Source: Planctomycetota bacterium (GTDB lineage Bacteria; Planctomycetota; PUPC01; JACPCR01). From it: DNA of 14,543 nucleotides. Positions 6,390-14,543 of this stretch are shown one piece after another. A program made the position numbers and the translations under genes. The notes under the pieces are model-generated. The model was not told where the DNA came from. It did no database searches and worked only from the letters and a program-made list of their open reading frames with translations. The stretch's first letter is position 1. Each line of letters begins with the position of its first letter. Where the stretch lies: positions 1 to 14,543 of the forward strand of contig JASLXP010000014.1 of assembly GCA_030740295.1 (NCBI GenBank), given 5' to 3'.

Positions 6390-7643
6390 TTATTCCCAAA
6401 TCCCTGCAGCGTCCCCCGGGCGGATACGGAGCTTGACACGGGCCTGGATTTCTTTTCCCGCTCGGTTGATGCGCAACTGGCAATTCCCTGGTCCGGCCGC
6501 GTTGAGTGCGCGTTCGAGAGTGTCGAGGTTTTGGATTCGTTTTCGACTGACGCTTTGGATGATATCGCCGATCCGAAGTTCGGCTGATGCGGCAGGGCCA
6601 CTCTCTTTCATCTCGAGCACGAGCACTCCTGGTTCAAACTCCAGACTGCGGCTCCTGGCGATGGCTCGGCTCATGGAGATGCCTCGGACACCCAGCATGG
6701 ACGGTTTCCATTCGCGCAGCAATCGTTGTGGCAAATGGCCGAATGTCTTTTTGAAAAGAGTTGCCAGTTCCCGGGCATTCAATAACGCGCCACGCTCGAA
6801 GCTTGCGATCCATTGCCGAATGGCCGGCCTGCCGTGTCTGGCTTCGACCAGGTAGAAATATCCCATCCCCGCTCGATAAAAATCTTCGTCTTTGGTCAGG
6901 TAGTCCTCGGACATGGAATAAGGGCTGTCGATCCACTCGAAGAGCAGCGGTCGTAGCTTGTGCAGGGCGGAAAAAGGTCTCGGATGCAGTCGCTCAGCGG
7001 GCCCCCGTTTGCAGAATTCTTCGGCGACGCATTCGCCAACGTAACTCGCGTAGCCATCGCGAAACCAGCGAGTGTGATTCAGCTCATTGAATTCCTCTGT
7101 CGCGTAATCAAGCAGAACAGGATTGCCCTTCTCACCAGGAAAAGCGAGTCCAAGCTCTGTCATTTCGTGAACGAATGAGTGGGGAAAGAGACGGTTGGCC
7201 GTATGCATCCCTTCGAGATTCTCGGATGGCGGGACGAACAGGATCATCTTGAAGACGCCGCGGGAGTGTTGCCGTCTCGCAGTGATTCTTGATGGAGGAC
7301 GATCAATTCGTACTAACCGCAGACGGGCCTGCCAGGTCCAGCGGACGCCGAACTCTTTTCTGACGTGGTCAGACATTCCAAGGACAAGTTTCGCGAGTTT
7401 TTCTGCCAGAAGTTTCAATCCGGTTGGGTACTCGACCGTCACGAGGCCATCGGCAATTCGTCCTTCTGCGGGCTGAGCAGCGACCAAAGCGTCAAGATCA
7501 ATCTTGGGCTCCTCAAAACGCTGAAAGATTGTGACGCGAACTTTGTCGCGGCTCTGATAGTAGCGTCCTTTTGACCTTGGGGTTCTGTCGCAGCCGGCGA
7601 AGAACAGGAATTGAAGAATCGCGACCTGGAGAATGACTTTCAT
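6390..7643 (-). CDS. Putative lipoprotein: degenerate gluzincin peptidase-like region plus PDZ domain
   Basis: I place the start at 7643, giving 417 residues beginning with a lipoprotein signal peptide (MKVILQ... ending in lipobox FAGC, C18). In-frame starts at 7655 and 7709 add 4 or 22 residues that weaken the signal. Residues about 20-310 resemble a zinc peptidase of the M1/M61 gluzincin type: FVHEMTELG (about 157-165) sits where HExxH is expected, and HTRWFRDGYASYV (about 190-202) matches the downstream W-x-x-EG-x-x-Y helix. The second zinc histidine is replaced by E163, and D196 stands in the usual glutamate position, so activity is doubtful. Residues about 313-411 form a PDZ domain (PGVLVLEM, GPAASAELRIGDIIQSV). 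Probably anchored to a membrane and facing the periplasm. No operon partner; it is convergent with the pectate lyase and divergent from the next gene. Confidence 0.72.
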   Translation of the reverse strand: MKVILQVAILQFLFFAGCDRTPRSKGRYYQSRDKVRVTIFQRFEEPKIDLDALVAAQPAEGRIADGLVTVEYPTGLKLLAEKLAKLVLGMSDHVRKEFGVRWTWQARLRLVRIDRPPSRITARRQHSRGVFKMILFVPPSENLEGMHTANRLFPHSFVHEMTELGLAFPGEKGNPVLLDYATEEFNELNHTRWFRDGYASYVGECVAEEFCKRGPAERLHPRPFSALHKLRPLLFEWIDSPYSMSEDYLTKDEDFYRAGMGYFYLVEARHGRPAIRQWIASFERGALLNARELATLFKKTFGHLPQRLLREWKPSMLGVRGISMSRAIARSRSLEFEPGVLVLEMKESGPAASAELRIGDIIQSVSRKRIQNLDTLERALNAAGPGNCQLRINRAGKEIQARVKLRIRPGDAAGIWE

Positions 7644-7835
7644 CGAAACCGTCATCCTTATTGCCTGCCCCTGATGGTGAAGGTTGGGGGCAATTGTAAG
7701 GACGGGCATTTACGTATCAACAACACATCCTCCCTGCCCTGTCGTTATGCGACTCCAATCTGAGTTGTGTGACTATGGGCAGCACTTACAAAGGGCGTGG
7801 AGTCAGTCTGTCCAGCTACTTTCATCGTTTGCCCA
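7644..7835. other. Divergent intergenic region
   Basis: This spacer between two divergent start regions must contain promoters for both genes if they have their own. I see no clear -35/-10 pair, operator palindrome or RNA structure. AAGG at 7656-7659 (sense strand) precedes the lipoprotein start by 12 bases. A GTG at 7797 lies in frame with the large gene and is preceded by AAAGGG only 1 base away, so an N-terminal extension of 13 residues is possible. Confidence 0.35.
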
Positions 7836-10800
7836 ATGCCTCATAGAAAACGAATAGTCCCACCTGTGGCCATGGTGAGTCGCTCCCAGGCTTTTGCCTT
7901 CATAGCCTGGTCGCTTGTTTTACCTCATGCCGCATTTACCCAGTGCAAGGTGACCGAGCTGAAGCTGCTCGGAGAGCCGGGCATCATGCTGGAAAACTCG
8001 CTGGTGCGATTACGAATCCAGCCGACGCGGGGCGGGCGTGTCGATCAGTTTTTCTACAAGTTGGACGATAAATGGCTGACGTCTCGGTCGGACGGACGAG
8101 TGTTTGTCGATCGGCTGTGGAACTACGCGGATAACGCAGTCTATCGGCAATGGACGGAGGCGGTCTACGCCTACAAGATCGAGCGGGGAAAGGATGAAGC
8201 CGCGGTCATCCTGACCTGCCGGGGCTCAATCGGCATCGGTTCGCGACTGACCTTCAAGAAACGAATCAGCCTGCGGACAGGGGACGCGTCCGTCCGTGCA
8301 GACTACGAACTGGGGCTCGCCCACGAAGCGATGGTGCCTAAGCCGGCGGGCATCTGGTGGCACAATCGGCTCGGGGTGCCTCAAGAGGCGACAACCTATT
8401 TTGTGCCAACGAAGAGCGGCATCCAGACACTCACCTACGGTGCCGGCGCTGCCGGACAGTACTGGTGGTATGACCTTCCCCGCGGCTGGGCCGCGGCATT
8501 GGGCGAAGAAGGAACCGGGGTGGCCACTGTCATGGATGACCGAAAACTGATGTGCGTTTATCACCTGCTGAGGGGCGAGGCGGGACTGATGGAATGGGCC
8601 TACAGATCGGAAAACATTCCGAACGGAGAAGGCACTAAAACCACCATCTGGCTCGTACCATTTGGCGGGCTCAAATCTGTGAGCGGCGCTGGCAGCGACG
8701 TCGTCGGTGAAATCGTGGCCCCCGAAAAGCTCACTCCAGCGGAGGGCAAGGATGTACCCGTCACAATTAAGCTGACAGCACCCCGCGCATGGAAGGCCAG
8801 GGTCCGGCTCACCAGCCAGAAACTGCCTGACGGCGAAATTCGCGAGATCGAAACATGGTCTGCCGCGCTTTCGAACGAAGCCGTCTCAAAGAAGAAGATC
8901 CGGATCGAGCTTGATGAAGGCTCACACAAATTGCGAGCAGAGATTCTGCGAGGGGACGAACTGGCCGCCGATCTGATAACTGCCACCGTCGTGGGAAAGG
9001 CCAGCGGCGAGCTGGTCATCACCCCGTTGCGCAAACCGCTCGGGCGACTCGATGAGCGTTTCGAGCACAGGATCGCGGCAAAAGAAAAGGTCATCGAAGA
9101 CGTCCCGCCGTCAGAAGAGGTCGTCACTCCGCACGTGAAGTGGGCCAAGCCGCTCGCAGCGGGGAAACTGAAGACACTCATCTTGAACGACGTACTGATC
9201 GAACGGGAGACCATCGAGCTGGCTCAGCGTGTGGAAATGGATTACGCCGCGCCGACAGTCGGTTCTTATCGAGGGATTCGCAACGCACGGCTTCCCAGCC
9301 GCGGGCTAACCTTTGAACAGGCGCAGGCAAATGTAGCTAGGCTCCTCAATAAGGATTACGACGCGGTGGTGGTTGGCGGAGTCAGAGGATCGCTGTTCAC
9401 CGATGCATCGGCAGAGACGCTGCTGGCCAAGGTCAGAGACGGCATGGGCCTGGTCTGTGTCAATCCGAACAATTTTCCGAAGGCAGTCCAGGGAGCGCTT
9501 CCTTTTCAGGGCGGACCCTTCGGCTCTCGAGCGAAGGGCCAATGGAAGGCCACAGAGGATCATTTTCTTACCCGAGGAATCCCCTGGGATGCGATGCCGT
9601 CAGTCGATATCTCCCGCTACAAAATGAAGGACGGCAAAGTCCTGGCAAATGCCGGGGATGTGCCCCTTCTCGTGGTGAAAGAATTCGGTAAAGGCCGAAT
9701 CGTATGCCTGACGTATGCGACCTCGTGGCAGGGCCCGGGATTCCACAAGAATGGGATCACGCCGTGGGTGCAGTTCGCGCCGACCAGGTTCGATTACTGG
9801 GAATACTACTTCAGCCTGCTCGCAAAGTGCCTGGTCTGGGCCGGGAAAGGGGAACCCGAGGTCTCTGTAACTGGGAGATACAAACCAGGAAAGATCGAGC
9901 TAACCATCTCTAACGCAGGCGAGCCCGTTGATGTCAAAGTTCGCCTGCCTGTCCAGGACGAGCATGGGCGTCGTATGCCGGACACTCCGGTCACCAGCAA
10001 GAAATTCGTTACGGTGAAGCCGGGCGAGAACAGGCTGGAGCTCCCTCTCCCAAAACTCTCCGGCGGGCTTCATCTTGCGGACGCCATCATCGAGGACAGA
10101 AAAGGGGCAAAGATTGATTGGACGACGATACCCATCCGGATTCAGGCGCCGGTGATGATTCAGCTCGATGTACCCGACAACGTCTACCGGCAAGGCGAAA
10201 CAGTCACTGCAAAACTGGTTCTGAAATCGACGGATCAGGCTCCTTCTTTTTATCTTCATTCCACACTCACTGATTCAAACGGGAGGATCATTTGGCGAGA
10301 GGAAAGCAAAGCCGCACCGGGAAAAATGGATTTCTCCTTCAGATTGCCCGAGCCACTCACCACGACCGCTGTCCTTCGAGTGGAAGTGCGAGACAACCAG
10401 GCGCCGCAGTCTCATCTCCATGCGGCCGAGCAAAAGATTCTCACCATGCCGCCAGCATGGGATCGCCGTGAATGGGGGCCTTACCTCAGCGGGCTCTGGG
10501 GCAATCCTGCGGGGGCTTACTCTCGCGAGTACCTCGTGAAACATCAGGCAGGCCAGGTGAAAGCGGCCGGCATCGATGCAGTCATGACGACCGGGCGTTG
10601 GACTCTCGACGGAGAGCAGCGCCAGCCGTTCGAAATGGGGCTGCGCACAATCCCGATCGGCATGGCCTCGGATGTCCTCAGTCCCTCGAAACGCCGTGGC
10701 GAGTACTTGAGCTTCAAAGATCAGAAGTCTCAATACCTGCGAACGGGGGACAAAAAGTTCCTGGTGCGGCCCTGGTGTCTCAACGCGGCAGAATCAAAAG

Positions 10801-12776
10801 CACACGTTGCTAAAAAGATCAAAACGGCCCTTACCGCAGCCGCCCGCTACAAGCCGATCGGCTATATCTGTGGCGATGAACTTTCGGTGACCGACCATAT
10901 CCAGCCGTTCGATTACGATTTCGGCCCACCGGCCCTCGCTGCATTTCGTGAGTGGCTCAAGAAAGAGTACGGGCAGCTTTCAAGCTTGAACAAGACATGG
11001 GCTACCCAATTCACTGATTGGAATTCGGTGATGCCAATGACCGCGAAGGAAGTCGCTCACCGCGGCAACTACGCGCCCTGGGCGGACCATCGGACCTTTA
11101 TGGATGTCAGCCTGGAGCAGTTCCTTGATTACGTCGACACGGAGCTGGAGAAATATGATCCGGGCGCGCGCATTGGGACATCTGGCACGCAAGCCGCGGC
11201 AGCCTACGGGGGACATGACTGGTGGCGCCTGACGAGGGCCTTCGATTTCATCCAGGCATACGATCACCAGAATACCGGCGAGATGCAGCGCTCCTTCAAC
11301 GAGATGCTCACCGGCTCGTGGTGGGGTTACTACACGCACGGGCCGGGCCTGCAGCACCAGTTGTGGCGGCGCATGCTCAACGGCAACCGGGGCGCGTTTT
11401 ACTTCGCCACCGCCAACTTCATGCACGGTGATTTTAACTACTCCCGCACGGCCAGGGAGGGCACGCGATACATCATGGAATTCAAGAACGGCCTGGTCCG
11501 CCTTCTGTACGGATGCGAGCGCGTCACCGATGTTTACATCCACTACTCGCAGCCCAGCATTCAGGGCTCGTTCATCACGGGAGGGGAAAATGAATTCAAG
11601 AACAACCGGGCCGGCTGGTTCAAGATGATCGAAGACGCGGGCATGCAGGCACAATTTCTATCGTACCAGCAGGTCGAACAGGGCGAGCTGAGTAAGCTCA
11701 TGCCAAAGGTGTTCATCCTGCCCTATTCGGTCTCCCTTTCGGATGCCGAGGCCAACGAGCTTCGTAAATACGTCGAGGCCGGCGGCACACTCATCGCCGA
11801 TGCGCGCTGCGGGTTGTTCGACGAACATTGCTCGCCGCGCAAGGCCGGCGCGCTCGACCATGTTTTCGGCGTCACTCGCACCGAGATAAATCCCAAAGCC
11901 AAACGCATTCACGGCGAAGTTGTTTTCACGAAGAGTTACGGCGAATGCGATCCCCGCAACATCAAGTTCGAGGACCAGTCCGGCGAGCCGGGCATCAAGA
12001 TCACAAACGGCGAATCACTCGGCCAGATTGCGGAACGTCCGATACTCACGATCAACAAGGCAGGAAAGGGCAAGGCCGTGCTGCTCAATCTGTTCGTGGG
12101 AAGCTACCCTCGGAAGCGAAAAAGCGGGACAGGTCAGCCGCTTCGCCAGCTCATCAATGAAGTGTTCGACCTGGCGGGGGTAAAACCCTTTGCCAAGGCC
12201 GGCACTTCCGATTCAGAGAAGTTTTATCTGGCCCGTTATAGAAGCGGAGATGCCAACTACATCGCCGTCCTGCGTGAACCGGCGAACATTCTCACTGGAG
12301 GCGGCCCGGGCGGAGCAACCACGGGGAAAGCGCCCAAACCTTCAGCCGTCACCGTCAACTTTGCAGAGACCGCGCATGCCTACGACCTGCGTGATGGAAA
12401 GTACCTCGGCAAAACGGACCGCTCCGAAAAGCAAATCGATCCCGGCAATTGCCGGGTCATTTCCCTTCTGCCGTATCGTGTACGTTCAGTGAGTGTCTCG
12501 CTGGACGAAAAGACTGTGGGGCCGGGAGGTGACGTCAGATACTCAGTCAATTTGAAAGCTCGTTTCTCCAAACCGGGGTTCCACGTCTTTCGCATCGAGG
12601 TCACCGCCCCGGACGGCGCCAGGGATTGGTATGGCACACAACTCACCGCGGCCGATGGGCAGGCCGAATCTTCATTCAAGCTCGCCCTGAACGACATCCC
12701 CGGCAAGTGGCAGATCAAAGCCACAGACATTGCTACAGGCATGAGCGGCGAAGCGAGATTCACCATTAAGCGATGA
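7836..12776 (+). CDS. Giant exported multidomain protein with GH42-like barrel and GATase1/ThuA-like domains
   Basis: The 1,646-residue product begins with a signal peptide: basic MPHRKR, then a hydrophobic AFAFIAWSLVLPHAAF, cleavage near 35. An internal ATG at 7872 would also keep it. Visible parts: a mutarotase-like beta-sandwich (about 40-290), an Ig-like module (about 290-400), a ThuA/class I glutamine amidotransferase-like fold (about 434-670, DAVVVGGVRGS), Ig-like modules (about 675-870), a GH42/beta-galactosidase-like barrel (about 872-1250), a beta-galactosidase trimerisation-type domain (about 1267-1420, VFILPYSVSLSDAEANELR) and a C-terminal Ig-like domain (about 1549-1646). The likely acid/base is E1015 in ICGDEL, followed by AAFREWLKKEYGQLSSLNKTW, typical of GH42 proteins. 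No clear nucleophile glutamate is seen where GH42 enzymes have it (around LTGSWWGYYTHGPG, about 1150). It may be a divergent exo-galactosidase, another glycosidase, or a binding protein. No neighbour shares its strand closely. Confidence 0.8.
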   Translation: MPHRKRIVPPVAMVSRSQAFAFIAWSLVLPHAAFTQCKVTELKLLGEPGIMLENSLVRLRIQPTRGGRVDQFFYKLDDKWLTSRSDGRVFVDRLWNYADNAVYRQWTEAVYAYKIERGKDEAAVILTCRGSIGIGSRLTFKKRISLRTGDASVRADYELGLAHEAMVPKPAGIWWHNRLGVPQEATTYFVPTKSGIQTLTYGAGAAGQYWWYDLPRGWAAALGEEGTGVATVMDDRKLMCVYHLLRGEAGLMEWAYRSENIPNGEGTKTTIWLVPFGGLKSVSGAGSDVVGEIVAPEKLTPAEGKDVPVTIKLTAPRAWKARVRLTSQKLPDGEIREIETWSAALSNEAVSKKKIRIELDEGSHKLRAEILRGDELAADLITATVVGKASGELVITPLRKPLGRLDERFEHRIAAKEKVIEDVPPSEEVVTPHVKWAKPLAAGKLKTLILNDVLIERETIELAQRVEMDYAAPTVGSYRGIRNARLPSRGLTFEQAQANVARLLNKDYDAVVVGGVRGSLFTDASAETLLAKVRDGMGLVCVNPNNFPKAVQGALPFQGGPFGSRAKGQWKATEDHFLTRGIPWDAMPSVDISRYKMKDGKVLANAGDVPLLVVKEFGKGRIVCLTYATSWQGPGFHKNGITPWVQFAPTRFDYWEYYFSLLAKCLVWAGKGEPEVSVTGRYKPGKIELTISNAGEPVDVKVRLPVQDEHGRRMPDTPVTSKKFVTVKPGENRLELPLPKLSGGLHLADAIIEDRKGAKIDWTTIPIRIQAPVMIQLDVPDNVYRQGETVTAKLVLKSTDQAPSFYLHSTLTDSNGRIIWREESKAAPGKMDFSFRLPEPLTTTAVLRVEVRDNQAPQSHLHAAEQKILTMPPAWDRREWGPYLSGLWGNPAGAYSREYLVKHQAGQVKAAGIDAVMTTGRWTLDGEQRQPFEMGLRTIPIGMASDVLSPSKRRGEYLSFKDQKSQYLRTGDKKFLVRPWCLNAAESKAHVAKKIKTALTAAARYKPIGYICGDELSVTDHIQPFDYDFGPPALAAFREWLKKEYGQLSSLNKTWATQFTDWNSVMPMTAKEVAHRGNYAPWADHRTFMDVSLEQFLDYVDTELEKYDPGARIGTSGTQAAAAYGGHDWWRLTRAFDFIQAYDHQNTGEMQRSFNEMLTGSWWGYYTHGPGLQHQLWRRMLNGNRGAFYFATANFMHGDFNYSRTAREGTRYIMEFKNGLVRLLYGCERVTDVYIHYSQPSIQGSFITGGENEFKNNRAGWFKMIEDAGMQAQFLSYQQVEQGELSKLMPKVFILPYSVSLSDAEANELRKYVEAGGTLIADARCGLFDEHCSPRKAGALDHVFGVTRTEINPKAKRIHGEVVFTKSYGECDPRNIKFEDQSGEPGIKITNGESLGQIAERPILTINKAGKGKAVLLNLFVGSYPRKRKSGTGQPLRQLINEVFDLAGVKPFAKAGTSDSEKFYLARYRSGDANYIAVLREPANILTGGGPGGATTGKAPKPSAVTVNFAETAHAYDLRDGKYLGKTDRSEKQIDPGNCRVISLLPYRVRSVSVSLDEKTVGPGGDVRYSVNLKARFSKPGFHVFRIEVTAPDGARDWYGTQLTAADGQAESSFKLALNDIPGKWQIKATDIATGMSGEARFTIKR

Positions 12777-12910
12777 GTGCTCTTGGCGCTCAGTGACAAG
12801 TAAGTGTAATCAGCCGCCCTCCATCTCGACTATCTATCACTGGTGCCATTTCTACTTGTGGAAGCAGACAGGCGCCATGAGACTCAGAAAGAAATCCTGA
12901 TAAACACATC
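12777..12910. other. Intergenic spacer before the zf-HC2 gene
   Basis: A 6-pair stem with one G.U pair (GAGTGC/GCGCTC, 12775-12791, loop TCTTG) overlaps the stop of the large gene, but no T-run follows, so termination is doubtful. The rest should carry the promoter for the two-gene zf-HC2/methyltransferase unit; none is recognisable by eye. No ribosome binding site better than a weak purine run (AGAAAG) is present. Confidence 0.3.
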
Positions 12911-13111
12911 ATGTTGAAATGCCGAGAAGCGGCCCGCCTCATCTCTGATTCACTGGACAGACAGCTGTCACTCAAAGAGTGGCTCAGATTGCGAACTCAC
13001 CTGTTGCTGTGCAGGATGTGCGCACAATGCCGGGAGCAGATGCTCTTTTTGCGGAAGGCCCTGAACCGGCTTTGCGCTTCAGCAGACATCAAAAGCACAC
13101 AAAGCAACTGA
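12911..13111 (+). CDS. Small zf-HC2 (zinc anti-sigma-like) protein
   Basis: A 66-residue protein beginning MLKCREAARLISDSLDR and continuing into LRTHLLLCRMCAQC. H30, C34 and C37 form the HX3CX2C motif of the zf-HC2/ZAS fold, with C4 as a possible fourth ligand. C40 and C55 are extra cysteines. In known systems this fold binds zinc, often responds to thiol oxidation or metals, and in anti-sigma factors holds an ECF sigma factor. Stand-alone proteins of this size and start (MLxCxEASRL-type) are common and usually uncharacterised. Here no sigma factor gene is present. The stop is 31 bases before the ArsM-like gene, so the pair is probably co-transcribed. The role may be regulatory or metal/thiol-binding. 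It has no membrane segment and is probably cytoplasmic. Confidence 0.78.
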   Translation: MLKCREAARLISDSLDRQLSLKEWLRLRTHLLLCRMCAQCREQMLFLRKALNRLCASADIKSTQSN

Positions 13112-13126
13112 AACCGCAATCAAACC

Positions 13127-13132
13127 GAGGAG
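13127..13132 (+). promoter_or_regulatory. Ribosome binding site GAGGAG for the ArsM-like gene
   Basis: GAGGAG lies 10 bases before the ATG at 13143. It is the strongest Shine-Dalgarno match noticed in the window and supports the chosen start, suggesting efficient translation independent of the upstream small gene. Confidence 0.65.
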
Positions 13133-13142
13133 TATTGCATCC

Positions 13143-14342
13143 ATGGAGAGGCCAACGACAGAGTCGCTCGCAGAGCCCCGATTCAAGGAAAGCGTCGAAG
13201 AGGAAGTTCGACGCCGGTATGCCAGAGGCGCCGAGGCCATCCAACCCGCGCTGTGCTGCCCCACCTCTTATGAATCGGAGGCCCTCAAGCTCCTGCCCGA
13301 AGAGATCCTGAACGTCGATTACGGCTGTGGCGATCCTTCGAAGTATTGCCAGGAAGGTGAAACGGTCCTCGACCTGGGATCGGGCAGCGGAAAGATCTGC
13401 TACCTTGCATCGCACAAGGTGGGCGCGAACGGCTCCGTCATCGGCGTTGACTTCAATGACAAAATGCTCGAACTGTCACGTAAGTATCAAGGCGAGATGG
13501 CAGAGAAACTCGGATGGCACAACACCCGCTTCGGCAAAGGCAAGATCCAGGACCTCGCCCTCGACCTCGATCTTGTCCAGGCGTGGCTTTCTGAAAACCC
13601 AGTCAAAACCGTGGAAGATGTGACCGCATACGAAGCCGAATGCGAGCGTATTCGGACCGAGCATCCTCTCGTTATGGGCAGCAGCGTCGACCTCGTGGTT
13701 TCAAACTGTGTGCTCAACCTGGTACGGCCGGAGGACAAGCTCGAGCTCTTCGACGAAATCTACAGAGTGCTCAGACGCGGCGGTCGCGCCATCATCTCTG
13801 ACATCGTCTGTGATGAAGATCCGACCGAGAACATTCTGTCCGATCCCGAGCTCTGGAGCGGTTGCATCTCCGGTGCCTTCCGGGAAGACCAGTTTCTCGA
13901 AATGTTCGAGAAGGCCGGCTTTTACGGCATTGAAATCCTCGAACGCCAGGAAAAGCCGTGGCATGTAATTGAAGGGATCGAATTCCGATCGATAACCTTG
14001 CAGGCATTCAAGGGCAAGGATGGCCCGTGCATGGAGCTCAATCAGGCAGTCGTCTACAAGGGCCCGTTCAAGAGCATCAAAGACGACGACAACCACACCT
14101 ATCCCCGTGGCCAGCGCGTCGCGATCTGCGAAAAGACCTTCAACATCCTGACCCATCCCGACGGCCCGTATCACGATCACTTCATCGCCATCCGGCCGCA
14201 CGAAGAAATTGGCCTGGAGGTGGCCGCACCTTTCCTCTGCAACGGCACGACCTTGCGCCACCCGAAAGTCACCAAAGGCCAGGAATACAACGAGACCCGC
14301 CTCACCAGCGGCGAATGCTGCGAGCCGGGTGAGTGTTGTTGA
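13143..14342 (+). CDS. arsM: ArsM-type SAM-dependent methyltransferase (arsenite methyltransferase-like)
   Basis: The 399-residue product has a class I methyltransferase fold. SAM-binding motif I is VLDLGSGSGK (75-84) and the acidic ribose-binding residue is D103 in VIGVDFN. The stretch VVSNCVLNL (185-193), then YRVLRRGGRAIISDIV, is characteristic of arsenite S-adenosylmethionine methyltransferases. Four cysteines fall at ArsM-like spacing: C38/C39, C62, C189 and C241, matching C44, C72, C174 and C224 of Cyanidioschyzon ArsM. ArsM methylates As(III) to mono-, di- and trimethylated forms, in the cytoplasm. Beyond about 290 there is a C-terminal domain, and the protein ends GECCEPGECC, a thiol-rich tail that could bind As(III). 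An insert of about 40 residues lies between motif regions (about 135-178). A role on another substrate cannot be excluded, since no other ars gene is visible. Confidence 0.8.
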   Translation: MERPTTESLAEPRFKESVEEEVRRRYARGAEAIQPALCCPTSYESEALKLLPEEILNVDYGCGDPSKYCQEGETVLDLGSGSGKICYLASHKVGANGSVIGVDFNDKMLELSRKYQGEMAEKLGWHNTRFGKGKIQDLALDLDLVQAWLSENPVKTVEDVTAYEAECERIRTEHPLVMGSSVDLVVSNCVLNLVRPEDKLELFDEIYRVLRRGGRAIISDIVCDEDPTENILSDPELWSGCISGAFREDQFLEMFEKAGFYGIEILERQEKPWHVIEGIEFRSITLQAFKGKDGPCMELNQAVVYKGPFKSIKDDDNHTYPRGQRVAICEKTFNILTHPDGPYHDHFIAIRPHEEIGLEVAAPFLCNGTTLRHPKVTKGQEYNETRLTSGECCEPGECC

Positions 14343-14543
14343 GAGATTCTGGGGAACGGTTTCGGATCGCGTTCGCAGGGCTGGAGCTACATGTTGGAAA
14401 GAAACCGGGTAGCCTGTCCCTTCCGGGGGATTAATATCGATTGACTGAGTGGGGCAATTAGGGAACTGGCTTCAGGGGCAGCACAGATGGCAGAATCAAG
14501 GCGGGTCAGGGAATAAGGCAAAGCAGAGAGGCAACACGCCGCC
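14343..14543. other. Gene-free right end
   Basis: No reading frame here resembles a protein. GATTCTGG (14343-14350) touches the arsM stop codon and equals a reverse-complement unit of the GAATCC repeats. GAACG/CGTTC (around 14352-14372) could form a weak 5-base stem without a T-tract. Around 14395-14425 there is a GC-rich patch, ACCGGGTAGCCTGTCCC then CCGGGGG, that I cannot assign. No convincing terminator is seen. Confidence 0.5.

Noticed and set aside
7797..7835. Upstream GTG start for the large gene
   Set aside because: It adds 13 residues before an already adequate signal peptide, and the purine run AAAGGG is only 1 base from the GTG. Possible, but less likely than the ATG at 7836 or 7872.
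10275..11654. Minus-strand reading frames inside the large GH42-like gene
   Set aside because: They are antisense shadows of a continuous 1,646-codon gene and have no family resemblance or ribosome binding sites.
12775..12791. Rho-independent terminator after the large gene
   Set aside because: The six-pair stem has a G.U pair and no T-tract follows.
12911..13111. Anti-sigma factor assigned to a specific sigma factor
   Set aside because: No sigma factor gene occurs in the window, so only the fold can be claimed.
14390..14425. REP/RAYT-associated or other dispersed palindromic element (GTAGCCTGTCCC patch)
   Set aside because: The words look vaguely like dispersed repeats seen elsewhere, but there is only one copy here, no clear palindrome and no transposase.

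Overview
The window looks like chromosomal DNA of a moderately GC-rich, carbohydrate-degrading bacterium. GC was judged by eye as the mid to upper 50s percent. The combination of a GH127 arabinofuranosidase, a PL1-like pectate lyase, an esterase, a giant GH42-like secreted protein and many starts with poor Shine-Dalgarno sequences suits the Planctomycetota/Verrucomicrobiota/Lentisphaerota/Hydrogenedentota type of genome, probably environmental. No taxonomic marker is present, so this is inference. There are no rRNA, tRNA, transposase or phage genes.

Layout. Positions 1-216 are a dense array of short GAATCC-core repeats running off the left edge. It ends just past the stop of arfB (226-660, minus strand), a ribosome-rescue peptidyl-tRNA hydrolase. 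Divergent from arfB is a four-gene plus-strand run (720-6315): GH127 beta-L-arabinofuranosidase, aldo/keto reductase, alpha/beta-hydrolase esterase with a C-terminal beta-rich domain, and an exported pectate lyase. Gaps are 114, 10 and 30 bases, so at least the last three genes are probably one operon for pectin or arabinan-rich material. The lyase carries a signal peptide and the other three do not. This suggests extracytoplasmic backbone cutting followed by internal removal of arabinose and ester groups.

A minus-strand gene (6390-7643) encodes a putative lipoprotein with a degenerate gluzincin-type protease region and a C-terminal PDZ domain. Its stop codon directly abuts a second, three-unit copy of the AGAATCC repeat. 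Divergent from it is a 1,646-residue exported multidomain protein (7836-12776): mutarotase-like N-terminus, Ig-like modules, two glutamine-amidotransferase/ThuA-like folds and a central GH42-like barrel with an incomplete-looking catalytic pair.

The right end holds a two-gene unit: a 66-residue zf-HC2 (zinc anti-sigma-like) protein, then an ArsM-type arsenite methyltransferase-like enzyme with four well-placed cysteines and a CC-rich tail. The last 200 bases hold no gene.

The points most worth a second look are the strand-consistent placement of the 7-9-base repeats behind stop codons, the catalytically altered peptidase-PDZ lipoprotein, the GH42-like giant, and the pairing of an orphan zinc-finger protein with an ArsM-like enzyme.
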